DNA of 64,000 nucleotides, from positions 3,636,148-3,700,147 of the forward strand of contig OX442415.1 of the NCBI GenBank assembly GCA_949361645.1, read 5' to 3'. The position numbers and the translations under genes were made by a program. How positions within the stretch are numbered: position 1 is the first letter of the stretch; each line of letters begins with the position of its first letter. The notes under the pieces are model-generated. The model did not search any database. It saw only the letters and a list, made by a program, of their open reading frames with translations, and was not told the origin of the DNA. The stretch comes from Spongilla lacustris (lineage: Eukaryota > Porifera > Demospongiae > Spongillida > Spongillidae). Shown one piece after another: positions 10,801 through 22,054 of the stretch.

Positions 10801-12450
10801 GTATACATGTATATGGGACAGTGTCCAGCAAAATCGGGCTTGTGGGGTTATAATTTTATCACTATAAAAATTGCACGTTGTACTAAACAACACATCTTCG
10901 CGACGGTACTACCTTTTGCTTTCAAATTTCGTACACTTGTTCCCACACCATTTCCCTGTGTGAAAATCGATTATTGTGATCTACAAATTTTCCGTGCCGT
11001 GGAAACAACATTCGTTAACCCCGCGGGTTAGAATTCCTCATTTCTCCACGTACGAGTGTTGAAAATGCGTCAAATTCGGGTTGCACATAGAGGAGTCCTG
11101 TAGCTATTGGTTTGTTCTGTTCGTTAATTTTTAAATCATCCGTTACGGAGATACAGTTGAACAAAGTACGGGCACGTTTTCCCGCTTGATTCGCGCCAAT
11201 GATTTTGGCAAATCACGTCCCGCTCAGTGAATAGGAAGGCGGTGATTATAACATTGGCGCGAATCAAGCGGGAAAATGTGCCTGTAGTTTGCTCAACTGT
11301 ATCTCCGTAACGGATGATTCAGAAACTAACGAACAGAACAAATCAATAACTACAGGACTCCTCTATGCTAGGGTTTGCATCCGACGGTAAATTAACTATC
11401 CGGATACGTACGGCCGAAATCTGGTAGATTTTATTCCGGACTCCGGTATCCGGATTATCCGGTTTTTATCCGGATTTCATAACATCTACATTGCACACCA
11501 GAAGTTGCTCTGGAATTCTTAATGCATGGCATATAAGTGATATAAACACTCAAAGGTGAGGACGCTGAGAACGAGTTTTCGTGCATACACAACCTATGAA
11601 CGAAGCGTGGTCCTGCGTGGATAACAATGAACAAATTCAATTACGTCATTTATTTTATGCCCAAGCGCACTGGCAACCACTGTCTTTCAGACTTTCAGTT
11701 CCTTCTCCTTCAATTTCTTCCTCCCACTTCGACAGCATAAAATGACCTGTTTTCAAGCTCTTCTCTTCTGTCGCCATAGACGCCGGCGCCATTCAGCAAC
11801 CATGCACGTGTCGGTGACAGAACTGAATTAATGCCCCGGTCCCGTGACTCCGTCACGCCAAATTCTTGATTGTAGTGTACCAATAGATGTACATTCATGC
11901 AATCTGACTCTAACCAGAGAGACTGCAGTGCAAACACTACATACAACCCTATAAATGATTTTAAACAATATAAAACAAAAGTTACAAAACTTCAGCTGAT
12001 TTGAGTCGAACCAATCGGATTCCATTGCGCAAAATATCCGTATCAATCCGGATTTGGACCAGGCCGGATAACGGATAACGGATTGATGAATAACAAGGTG
12101 GAATCCGCAATATCCGTCATTTAATCACTATCCGGATGCAAACCCTACTCTATGCACACTCCGAATTTGACGCGTTTTCAACACTCTTACGTGGAGAAAT
12201 GTGAATTTCTAACCCGCAGGGTTAACGATTGTTGTATCCACGGCACGGAACAGGTGTAGATCACAAAAATCGATTTTCATACAGAGAAATGGTGTGGGAA
12301 CAAGTGCACGAAATTTGAAAGGAAAAGGTACATGTAGTACCGTCGCGAAGATGCATGTGTTGTTTTGTACAACCTGCAATTTTTATAGGGATAAAATTAT
12401 ATATAACCCCACAAGCCCGATTTTGCTGGACACTGTCCCATATACATGTG
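10801..12450. mobile_element. Long palindromic element, arms ~400 bp
   Basis: The left arm is 10801-11200. The right arm is 11252-11368 continued at 12156-12450, and an hAT-type element splits it. Matching anchors are ATATGGGACAGTGTCCAGCA against TGCTGGACACTGTCCCATAT, CGTCAAATTCGG against its complement at 12160, and CGGAGATACAGTTGA against TCAACTGTATCTCCG. The loop is about 50 bases. Without the insertion the unit is near 870 bp. No coding capacity is seen, so it is probably a non-autonomous fold-back DNA element. It abuts the inverted repeat that starts at 12460. Confidence 0.8.
11369..12147. mobile_element. hAT-type non-autonomous element (779 bp)
   Basis: The ends are TAGGGTTTGCATCCG and its complement. 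They are flanked by a perfect 8-bp target duplication CTCTATGC at 11361-11368 and 12148-12155. An 8-bp duplication and a YAGGG-type terminus are the hallmarks of the hAT superfamily. The subterminal parts are rich in ATCCGGAT and ATCCG repeats, likely transposase-binding sites. There is no transposase. It interrupts one arm of the surrounding palindrome and is therefore younger. Confidence 0.9.
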
Positions 12451-12779
12451 TATAATATACAGTAGGGGACGCGATAAAGGTTACGTTTCGCATCGTCTAA
12501 ACTACGTGCTACGAAATGAATCGTATCGTTTCCACGTAGTTTATAAGTAGTTTAAACTAAGTTTAAACTGTACTGTGTACAGGTCCATTCTTCGTTTACA
12601 TGCTCCGTATGAACATTCCGTACAGTTTGTACGATTCGTTTAAACGAAACGATCGACGTGTGAATGAATTTAGTTCACCTTTTATGTACACTTCAACCAC
12701 GACACTTAAACCACGATAAGGTTGTTTATTCCATGCAAGGCCACGCTTCCTGACTTAATAGCTAGGATGGTGTACTCTG

Positions 12780-13745
12780 AGAATTCTCCATTACTCAAGG
12801 CTGGGGTACAAGTCGCCTATAATTGGGAAGATGGCTTTGCCGGCGCACGCGCAAATGTGCGCATCAGTTTCTAAAGCGATTCTACGAGACGGGAACAATC
12901 AGTAGGAACTAAGGACCGGCGTCAAAGATAACCTCCGCAGTAAAAACAAGCAGATGCAGCTGGACGATGAAACAACTGTATTTCAGCTTTACCATATCTA
13001 TTGCTCTCCATGCATCAGTGGGATACAACATTCATCGAAGGACCATTTTCCGTTGCAGAACGTCTCTGGTTTGGACATTTCGAGGCAGCCCATACTGTCA
13101 GCTAATCCGTTAAGCTAATAAACACAAGCGCTTGGGTTGGGCGTGACAAAATTTGAACGATGCATTTGATAACGTTATTCGGACTGATGAATGTATAGTG
13201 TCCAGCTCGAGAGGTTCTGTTGTGGCAAGATAGGAATGGCACCAAAATTAAAGCCAAGGTATAGTAAATTGAATTGATTTATATTATAACTTTAATTATG
13301 TATATTCATGATCAATTAGGGCTAAACACCCCACAAAGGTTCACGTCTGGGCTGGAATCAGTTTAAAAGGCTATGCAAATTTCAGGTAATATAATTTTGA
13401 AGCAGGAGCTGTTTTGGCACTGGTTCCATCAATCAACACTCTATTTCCTGGTGATGATGGACAACGACCCTAAACATACGTCCCGCTATGCACAAGCTGA
13501 CAAGCATGGATGGCAGAAAATAAAACCGAATCAACTGATGGAGAACTCCACAATAGTGGCACGAGCTGAAAGAATATATCAGACGAGTTGTAAAGCCAAC
13601 GATTAAGCAGGAGCTGATTGACGGAATAATAGCCTTTTGGCAAACAGTTGATCAATCAAAGTGTAGAAGATAGATTAGGCATTTACGAAAGGTTATACCT
13701 AGAGTTATTGAGCATAATGGACAAGCAAATGGTTGTGTTTATTTA
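12780..13745 (+). pseudogene. Tc1/mariner transposase remnant
   Basis: Broken frames read, in order, an N-terminal HTH-like part (about 12830-13000), RTDEC at about 13172, GTKIKAKV and KVHVWAGISLKGYANF at about 13340-13385, MMDNDPKHTSRYA at about 13453-13490, and WHELKEYIRRVVKP at about 13560-13600. It ends with HLRKVIPRVIEHNGQANG before 13735. This order is that of the Tc1 DDE transposase: the first Asp in TDE, the second in DNDPKHTS, and the Glu just upstream of the LWHELK stretch. Multiple stops and frameshifts show that it is dead. A small intron-like gap at about 13260-13320 precedes the HVWAG part. It probably belonged to the element that begins at 12460. Confidence 0.8.
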
Positions 13746-13992
13746 AATTTAATTCTGTACTGTATTAAAACAAGCGCCCGCGGAACGATATAAACGCCCA
13801 CTGCAATCCGGTACGCATGTGCATTATTTAAAAAGAAAAGATTATTAATAGCTAGATGACTCTGTCCTTTCGATCGTATTGAAAGATCGGTAGAAAACTC
13901 GATCAGAAAATGGCTTCTGCCCCTCCCTAGCTATGTGTACCCAGCCAGCCGTAAGTTATATGGTTTTACGGTGTGTGGTGCTTGCGTGTACC

Positions 13993-14395
13993 CAGGGCCG
14001 GTGAGAGTCGTAGTGAGGCCCGGGATAACGTATCATTTGAGGCCCCGTTAGCCCTGAAAATACGAGCGAGGGGGGGGGGGGGTCCCCTTTGAGATTGGCC
14101 AAATATGAGTTTTTATACATCCGTAGTACATATATGTACATTTAAACTGCATACCACTCTTTAGCCATAATACAAAAAGTTATACTATTTTGGACCGCCA
14201 GGCCCCCTATTATACCCTGGGGCCCCTATTATACCCTGGGGCCCCTATTATACCCTGGGGGCCCCTATTATACCTGGGGGCCCAGGGTAAGTAACCCCCG
14301 CTTACCCCCCCCCCCCCCCCCCCCCCCCCCTCACCCCCCCCCCCCCCCCCCCCCCCCCCCACCCCCCCCCCCCCCCCCCCCTCTCACCCGGCCCA
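13993..14395. mobile_element. GC-rich MITE with internal tandem repeats
   Basis: The left end CAGGGCCGGTGAGAG is mirrored at the right by CTCTCACCCGGCCCAG, giving TIRs of about 15 bases with one extra base. The interior holds a short tandem repeat and long C runs. No clear target duplication is seen. Confidence 0.6.
14200..14290. repeat. 20-21-bp tandem repeat
   Basis: About four copies of a unit close to GCCCCTATTATACCCTGGG, with small changes in the G run. It lies inside the MITE and is followed by about 80 bases of nearly pure C at 14302-14380. Confidence 0.85.
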
Positions 14396-14401
14396 GTATG
14401 T

Positions 14402-14960
14402 GACGACCGGTAGGCCTACATGAGTGTATGTGTGTATACCGACCGGTACTTGAGTGTTTCTATGTACCGGTATGTATGTGTGTAGGTGTACATATGTGTA
14501 GGAATGTGTGTAGGATGTGTGGTAAATGACTGTAGTTGTGGTGTATATGTGTAGGGTGTAGGGGTGTGTGTGGTGCATGTGTATAGGTGCGTATAGTGCA
14601 TGTGTGTAGGATGTGTGTTGAGTTGTGTGTAGCAGTGTGTGGTGCATGTGTGTGGATATGAGTAGTGCATGCATGTAGGTGTGTAGTATATGTGTGTAGG
14701 GGTGTGTAGTGCATGTGTAGGGTATGGGTGTCTCTAGTGTGTAGTGTGGTACAAACCAGTGTGTAGGTGTGTGGCACAAGTGTAACTGAGGTACAAATGG
14801 GGTGGGTGTGACACGTACATGAGAATAGGTGTGGCATGTGGTGCATGTGTGTAGGTCTGTAGGCTAGTGTGTTTAGTACAAGTGTGTAGGTGTGGCTATG
14901 TCAAACTATGTGTCTGTGTATGATATACATTTGTGGTGGTAAATCTATCTATGTCAGTTT
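14402..14960. repeat. GTGTAGG-type minisatellite
   Basis: A G/T-rich stretch of irregular units such as GTGTGTAGGTGT and GTGTAGTGCATGTGTG. The open frames here encode only Thr, His, Tyr and Pro and are repeat artefacts. Confidence 0.85.
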
Positions 14961-16690
14961 ACTTTATGTATCTTCTTAATCACAACTGTCCAATCTGTGC
15001 AGAAGGTGTATGTGGAGAAAGGGAGTGTTAAGCACTTTGTACAGTCTACACTCTCCCTCCAACTTGCCTCCCCTCCCCACCCTTGCCCTCGTCTCTTACC
15101 CAGTAACCCTTGTCTCCCTCTTGTTGACTCCCACATGTCAGTGGTGTGTTGGTACCTCAATAAGTATAGGTAACCGTTTGTATAGGTGCATTAGGTGGGA
15201 AGTGGATTGTTGCTCTCAATATGTGTGTCCCCTCTCCCACCACTCTCATCCCATTCTCTAAATTTCACCTCACCTTTCCTTAAGTACTGACCATAAGGTA
15301 TGACAGGGTGCTACCCTGAGGGAATTTGAAAGTAGAGATCTGGTCCTAAATAGATCTGTGCACTGTGCATGGTTGGAATGAGGATTAACCATTGAAATGT
15401 GGTCATACAATGGCTCAACCTTAACCCTCATCACACTTCAAAAAAGCATATGTGCACAGTGTACGTATTCTTTTTTCTATTGCTGTAAAGTATCCCAGCC
15501 CAAGAGACGGTAAATCAACCTACACCTCTGGAAAGGATTTTTGGTAGGTCTATGTGTTTTAAGGGTATTTGATGAATGGGTGATTGTGTTACTAATTTGA
15601 TCCTGTCCTAGGGCCCCACCCCCAACTGATGTGTGCTAATAATGTTTCGTTACTATCAATACTTATATCCAACAGCATCTCATTAAGAAACTTGCTGCTC
15701 TGAAGAGGTGTAGAACTGTGTACTTGATGGACAATTTATTGTGCGAACATCCATTTATAATTGTATTTTTATTTATCTGAATGACCCTGTGATACCGTAT
15801 TACAAGGGTAGGAGGTCCCTAGCCAGATGGCGCTGGAGATCAATGAGAGCAGTGTTATGTTCAACACAGCCCTGTATGTCTGTGAACCGGACAAGCTCAC
15901 AGCAATGGTGGGAGGCCAATCTTGATAAGGTGTCCTAGCTCCCCAGCTCCCTAATTCTTTTTTTAAGAGCTACTGCTAAGCTACAATTTTGTACTGAGCA
16001 ATGAAACTTTTAAACCCCTCCATGGCTCCATATATAACTTCTCCCTGCTGAACATATGATCTCAGCATTTGTGGTTTAGAATTGCAGCTGCATTTTGTCA
16101 AGTGAGCTATATAAGGCAATAGTCTACACCCATAGAACAGATTCATATCAGTACGTAGGTGTGATGAATAGTCTATTCTGGTTTTGGTGACTCGGAACTT
16201 ACTGATATATGTACAGTGTACATGCACGCTCAGACCATAGATCTTTTCTTCTAAGACTTCTTTGTAAAAGATAACGTGACACTAAAGTTAAGTTTTCCTT
16301 GTAAAAGTATTAAATGTTAACTATTTATTACGCAGGTTTATGCATGTAAATGCACGCGAAGACTAGTACTTTGAATTATTGACAATCCAAACAAGTCCCT
16401 TCAAAACTACAATTATTTATACGATTACACACTGACTTTTACTCTAAACAACCGAAATATAATAGCGCGCATGCAGTTGAACTAATCGCAGTTTTATGTG
16501 CATTGTATTGTGCCCCGCCCCCATCGCCATCACGATCTAGGAATTGAGCATCTTGCAGGAAACAAGCTTTCTACAGTAATTAATCTTATACGCTGCAGCT
16601 TAGCTTAAATATTAACGAGGCATAACCTTATATATCATTATATTGGATTTTGTGTTCATTGAATGATTGATCAAGTGTTTGGTTGTCAAG
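14961..16690. other. No recognised gene
   Basis: This is mostly unique non-coding sequence. One short frame, 15827-15925 (+), begins MALEINESSVMFNTALYVCE, follows an AG and reads like protein, but it is only 32 codons and unmatched to anything I know. A CTCCCT-rich patch spans 15040-15130. Nothing else is supported. Confidence 0.4.
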
Positions 16691-16699
16691 TCATTACAG

Positions 16700-19010
16700 G
16701 TTGACATCCCATCAGTGATTCCCCAATGGCACTTATGTAAAATCATGCAAAGCTGTTGGCCTAGTGTATCAGCACACTGTGTAAGTGGTCATGACATCGA
16801 GAGATGTGTGGTTTTCACTATAGGTTGATATCTAGCTTCCTCAAGAAAGGCCTGGGGACCAACTATGCCTTTGTGACACTCTCTGAACCCAATGACACTT
16901 ATGTAAAACCATGCATAGCTGTTGGTCTAGTATATCAGCACACTGAGCAAGTGGTCATGACATTGAGAGATGTATGGTTTTCATTATAGGTTGATATCTA
17001 GCTTCCTCAAGAAAGGCCTGGGGACCAACTATGCCTTTGTGACACACTCTGAACCCAATGACACTCATGTAAAACCATGCATAGCTGTTGGCCTAGTGTA
17101 TCAGCACACTGAGCAAGTGGTCATGACATCAAGAGATGTGTGGTTTTCACTATAGGTTGATATCTAGCTTCCTCAAGAAAGGCCTGGGGACCAACTATGC
17201 CTTTGTGACACACTCTGAACCCAATGACACTTATGTAAAACCATGCATAGCTGTTGGTCTAGTATATCAGCACACTGAGCAAGTGGTCATGACATTGAGA
17301 GATGTATGGTTTTCATTATAGGTTGATATCTAGCTTCCCCAAGAAAGGCCTGGGGACCAACTAGGCCTTTGTGACACACTCTGAACCCAATGACACTCAT
17401 GTAAAACCATGCATAGCTGTTGGCCTAGTGTATCAGCACACTGAGCAAGTGGTCATGACATCGAGAGATGTGTGGTTTTCACTATAGGTTGATATCTAGC
17501 TTCCTCAAGAAAGGCCTGGGGACCAACTAGGCCTTTGTGACACACTCTGAACCCAATGACACTCATGTAAAACCATGCATAGCTGTTGGCCTAGTGTATC
17601 AGCACACTGAGCAAGTGGTCATGACATCGAGAGATGTGTGGTTTTCACTATAGGTTGATATCTAGCTTCCTCAAGAAAGGCCTGGGGACCAACTATGCCT
17701 TTGTGACACACTCTGAACCCAATGACACTCATGTAAAACCATGCATAGCTGTTGGCCTAGTGTATCAGCACACCGAGCAAGTGGTCATGACATAGAGAGA
17801 TGTGTGGTTTTCATTATAGGTTGATATCTAGCTTCCTCAAGAAAGGCCTGGGGACAAACTATGCCTTTGTGACACACTCTGAACCCAATGACACTCATGT
17901 AAAACCATGCATAGCTATTGGCCTAGTGTATCAGCACACTGAGCAAGTGGTCATGACATCGAGAGATGTGTGGTTTTCACTATAGGTTGATATCTAGCTT
18001 CCTCAAGAAAGGCCTGGGGACCAACTAGGCCTTTGTGACACACTCTGAACCCAATGACACTCATGTAAAACCATGCATAGCTGTTGGCCTAGTGTATCAG
18101 CACACTGAGCAAGTGGTCAGGACATCGAGAGATGTGTGGTTTTCACTATAGGTTGATATCTAGCTTCCTCAAGAAAGGCCTGGGGACCAACTATGCCTTT
18201 GTGACACACTCTGAACCCAATGACACTCATGTAAAACCATGCATAGCTGTTGGCCTAGTGTATCAGCACACCGAGCAAGTGGTCATGACATAGAGAGATG
18301 TGTGGTTTTCATTATAGGTTGATATCTAGCTTCTTCAAGAAAGGCCTGGGGACAAACTATGCCTTTGTGACACACTCTGAACCCAATGACACTCATGTAA
18401 AACCATGCATAGCTATTGGCCTAGTGTATCAGCACACTGAGCAAGTGGTCATGACATCGAGAGATGTGTGGTTTTCACTATAGGTTGATATCTAGCTTCC
18501 TCAAGAAAGGCCTGGGGACCAACTAGGCCTTTGTGACACACTCTGAACCCAATGACACTCATGTAAAACCATGCATAGCTGTTGGCCTAGTGTATCAGCA
18601 CACTGAGCAAGTGGTCATGACATCGAGAGATGTGTGGTTTTCACTATAGGTTGATATCTAGCTTCCTCAAGAAAGGCCTGGGGACCAACTAGGCCTTTGT
18701 GACACACTCTGAACCCAATGACACTTATGTAAAACTATACATAGCTGTTGGCCTAGTGTATCAGCACACTGAGCAAGTGGTCATGACATCAGGAGATGTG
18801 TGGTTTTCATTATAGGTTGATATCTAGCTTCCTCAAGAAAGGCCTGGGGACCAACTATGCCTTTGTGACACACTCTGAACCCAATGACACTTATGTAAAA
18901 CCATGCATAGCTGTTGGCCTAGTGTATCAGCACACTAAGCAAGTGATCATGACATTGAGAGATGTGTCGTTTTCAGCATAGGTTGATATCTAGCTTCCTC
19001 TACTAGTGAC
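16700..19010. repeat. 166-bp satellite array, 13 full units
   Basis: Units start with GTTGATATCTAGCTTCC at 16824 and recur exactly every 166 bases to 18982, giving 13 complete units. A diverged partial unit lies before (from about 16700) and a short stub after. Diagnostic variants show higher-order structure: units 6-7-8 (17654, 17820, 17986) closely match units 9-10-11 (18152, 18318, 18484), sharing CACCGAGC, CATAGAGAG, GGACAAACT and AGCTATTGG, a 498-bp super-repeat. Units 1-2 resemble 3-4. Each unit holds a 61-codon frame, but 166 is not a multiple of three and many units have a TAG within it, so I do not call it coding. Confidence 0.95.
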
Positions 19011-20196
19011 AGCTATCATAATTACAATAAAAGATGCACATGAGAATGTACCAGACAATAAGTCAGACATGTCCTTCATTGGTATCTTTCTTTTCTTTAA
19101 TTTGTCTTGCCCTCCTGCAGGCCGGCCCAATAGCCTGAACAGTCTTTCCGTAATTCACAATCCCCGAATGTGTTTAGAGTCACATGTTTAGTGGCTCCTA
19201 CATAGGAGGTGTGGCCTCACTATGTAGGGCACATGCACACACAGGTGATCCAGCATATATGGCTCTATGAGTAAACGAACTTAGGTTTCACCAATCTATC
19301 ATAATCAAACTTGTTTGATATTACAACAAAATCTCTTTTTTAAAAACCAATGCAATACATTGGACAGCCATGTCTAATGCACCTGCAATAACAAAAGCAC
19401 CATCACAAGAATCAAAGTACACTTTTCAGAGTAGTTTCACAAGTGTTCATATAACTCATTGAATGAGAAGGTCACATTGGAACCTACTGAGGGGGTAGAC
19501 AGAATAGAGTAAATGAAATGGCACATACAGACCACTAACATAACACATACACACACATACACATACACTCATATGAAATGGACCATGTACCTAATGGATT
19601 AACTTAGCTAAAGAGGAATTCTTAATGGAACACAACGGCCCCTGCTACCAACATGGCATTAGTCTGGTCTGACTGCCACAACCCCCCCCCCCCCCCCCCC
19701 CGATCCACCCCAAGACACACCCACAACAAGCAGTGTGGCCGGTGGACCAGATTGAGAGCGCCCCACCGGCCAGGATAGGGGCGTAGTATGGCGCCTCGTC
19801 CGCAAAGCGGACTCGGGACGAGGCGGTGTTTTTTTCAATGAAGAGTGTCTGGACAGCACTGCGGGTGCAATTTGACCCCGGATTCGGAGTCAGCTTCGCG
19901 CCTTGTAGCCCTAACCCTAAAGCCCTAATTTTATCTCCTGATGTTTACATGCCTTCGGCATGTAACTTTAGGGTAAGGGGGCACCATTTGACAGCCAAAT
20001 ACAACTAAGGGGAAGGGGGGGGGGGGGGGTATTAATAGGCTAGCCAGACAGATTGGTTTAGCCACACTTGAGGATAAGCACATAGCCAAAATATAATTTC
20101 CCCATATAATACCTTGATGTCTAGTCAGATGGAGTGCATAGTGTGAGCCAGGAACAGGGGTCACCATAAATCATATTCATTTAGGTGGTAAGACTA
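19011..20196. other. Non-coding region with small hairpins and a C tract
   Basis: No gene is supported. Small items include a C run at about 19681-19701, a hairpin CCTCGTCCG...CGGGACGAGG at 19796-19824, and CCCTAACCCTAAAGCCCTAA at 19908-19927, which resembles short interstitial telomere repeat. There is also a tight hairpin TTACATGCC-TTC-GGCATGTAA at 19945-19965 and a G run at 20018-20030. Confidence 0.5.
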
Positions 20197-21725
20197 CAGT
20201 ACCGGCTCGCTCCAGCGGTAATTATCACCTTCGCTCCAGCGGAAAAATAATTATATTCACCTGGTACAGAAGAAACTGTTGGTGTACTTAGCAAACCTAC
20301 CTGTGGTTGACTTCTCCCCTCTCTAGATGAAATTCACTGTTGATACGTGGCTTTGCTATGTACACGGCGCTTTGTAATCCACCCCTTTTCAAACATTTCA
20401 TTTCCTACTCCGTGTCCCGCCTACCTGAACTTCTTCCCTTCTTTTACATGTACTATGCTGGGTGTACGTAATACCTGCACTTAGCCAGAATAACAGCTTC
20501 AACCTTGCTTTGTTATGTTACCTTGATGGAGGGATGGACACAACCTGTTAGTTTTGTCAATGAGCACACAATTCTCTGTCATGTGAGGATGAAGGTACAA
20601 ACATGTCGATGCATATGGTGGTGTTGTATGACAAATGTGTACGGTACCATACAAATTGTAGCTGCAGCATTACATGTCAAAAATGGGACACCTGATAATG
20701 CTTTCTATTTAGGACAGCTTTGCCAACCATTCATACGGAGAACACAGATCAATTGCGTTCAGGTCACTGGCTCATTGAGGCAGATGGACGTTGCGGACAA
20801 ATGTCTGTGGAGTACGATCAAGTCAGGCAGGCTGCCACGGGGATCTAAGCTACATGTAATGCTGCTTCTTTGTATGTGTAGGAACCATACACACTTGTGC
20901 ATGTAGTTAGTTATACGCGTACGTGTACACCAAATCTAAAACAGTAAATGGTACATACACATGCATTTAGCTTTGTGCAGAAAAATATATTGTACGCATG
21001 ATAAACATCTGGCTGTAACCATGCCCTTACCCCCTTGTGGTGTGGAGAACCCCGCCAGTTTAAGCTTCACACATTGGTTATATAAACATGCTTGTGCCCG
21101 TAAAACGTGCCGGTTACCTCTTCAATGAAATTTGTATTACTTGAGCCAGTTAGTTTAGTTCAGACTTTTGACTTCACTGTGCGACATTGTACACCTGTAA
21201 TACAGTTCAATATTTTTACAGTTTGCTTTGAAAAATCACCTTACCAAACCTCATTGAATTCAGAAAACAACCATCTACACTAACTTGCTCAGGTACTGTC
21301 TGTCAGGCTGTGTGACTACTAAAAAGATGGTGGTAAGTGAGCAAAGTGCAGAGCACACACACCTACATTTTAGAGGATGCTTGGCAGCACCATGTGATAA
21401 GGTATTCACATCAGAGAGAGAATGAAATTTACCACTGGCTCATTGTGTAACAGTTGTGCATGCATGGCAGGTGGATTGGGTAAAAACAGGCTAGCACATC
21501 TGAACCATGCTTACCTTCCATTTTAGATCCATCTTCTCGTACTGCATGTGCCCAAACCCATGACGACCTGACCCAGCAGGAAGATTTTCAGATGCATGGA
21601 ACTCGTAATCATACAAATATGTAAACTGCACGTGGAATGCCGCCATGATAAATAGAACACCCATGAAACATAGACGTCAGAGTATAAGGCTGAAAGTGCG
21701 CATGAAATAGGGTAACTAAAGCAGT
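20197..21725 (+). repeat. Left 1,529-bp TIR of the pogo-like element
   Basis: This is the inverted copy of 24070-25598. A coordinate x here pairs with 45795 minus x. Differences seen by eye include single-base changes near 20418, 20969 and 21027. A 133-codon frame (20505-20906) is present in both arms; its Cys/Trp/Met-rich composition makes me doubt that it is translated. The subterminal bases have a direct repeat of CGCTCCAGCGG. Confidence 0.93.
21515..21646 (-). CDS. Candidate first exon inside left TIR
   Basis: The minus strand starts ATGG at 21646 and reads 44 codons beginning MAAFHVQFTYLYDYEFHASE and ending MDLKWK. It then meets a strong donor GTAAGC. It is the mirror image of 24149-24280. 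Reading is outward, toward the element end. A possible next exon after ...TGTATTACAG adds only a few codons (VYNVAQ) before a stop, so the full product is unclear. I do not recognise the protein. Composition and the clean donor argue for a real exon, and the two copies would make an identical product. Confidence 0.4.
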
Positions 21726-22054
21726 TGAAAGCTGGGCCCCGATCACAAAACGACACAGGCCAGACCTTAAATAACGCACATGTCCTCGATAGAACAGTCC
21801 ATGTGTGTTGCATTAGCATAGCTACCCGGTATGTGTAACTGTAAAGATAACGACGGAAGTGCATACAGGTAATTATAATTAACACTCCTCTCTATAATTT
21901 GCGCCTACATTCTAGGCAAATCCTTCAATCTATAGGACCTTCACCTTCTCTGTAGGTTTTAATATGCATGCAGGTACCTTAGCTTCAAACGTAGTCTCGA
22001 ACCGTCTGTGACCGTATTCGTCCGGTCGTTTCCCGTTATTTCAACTATCAGGCG

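Noticed and set aside
14384..14846. Minus-strand frames of 84-131 codons in the GT-rich array
   Set aside because: Same reason: low-complexity translation of GTGTAGG repeats on overlapping frames.
16804..18981. Recurring 61-codon protein in each satellite unit
   Set aside because: The unit is 166 bases, not divisible by three, several units have an internal TAG, and no splice scheme joins units in frame. It reads like protein, so I would revisit it if transcripts were found.
16824..18981. CRISPR-like array
   Set aside because: Repeats are head to tail without unique spacers and the genome is eukaryotic.
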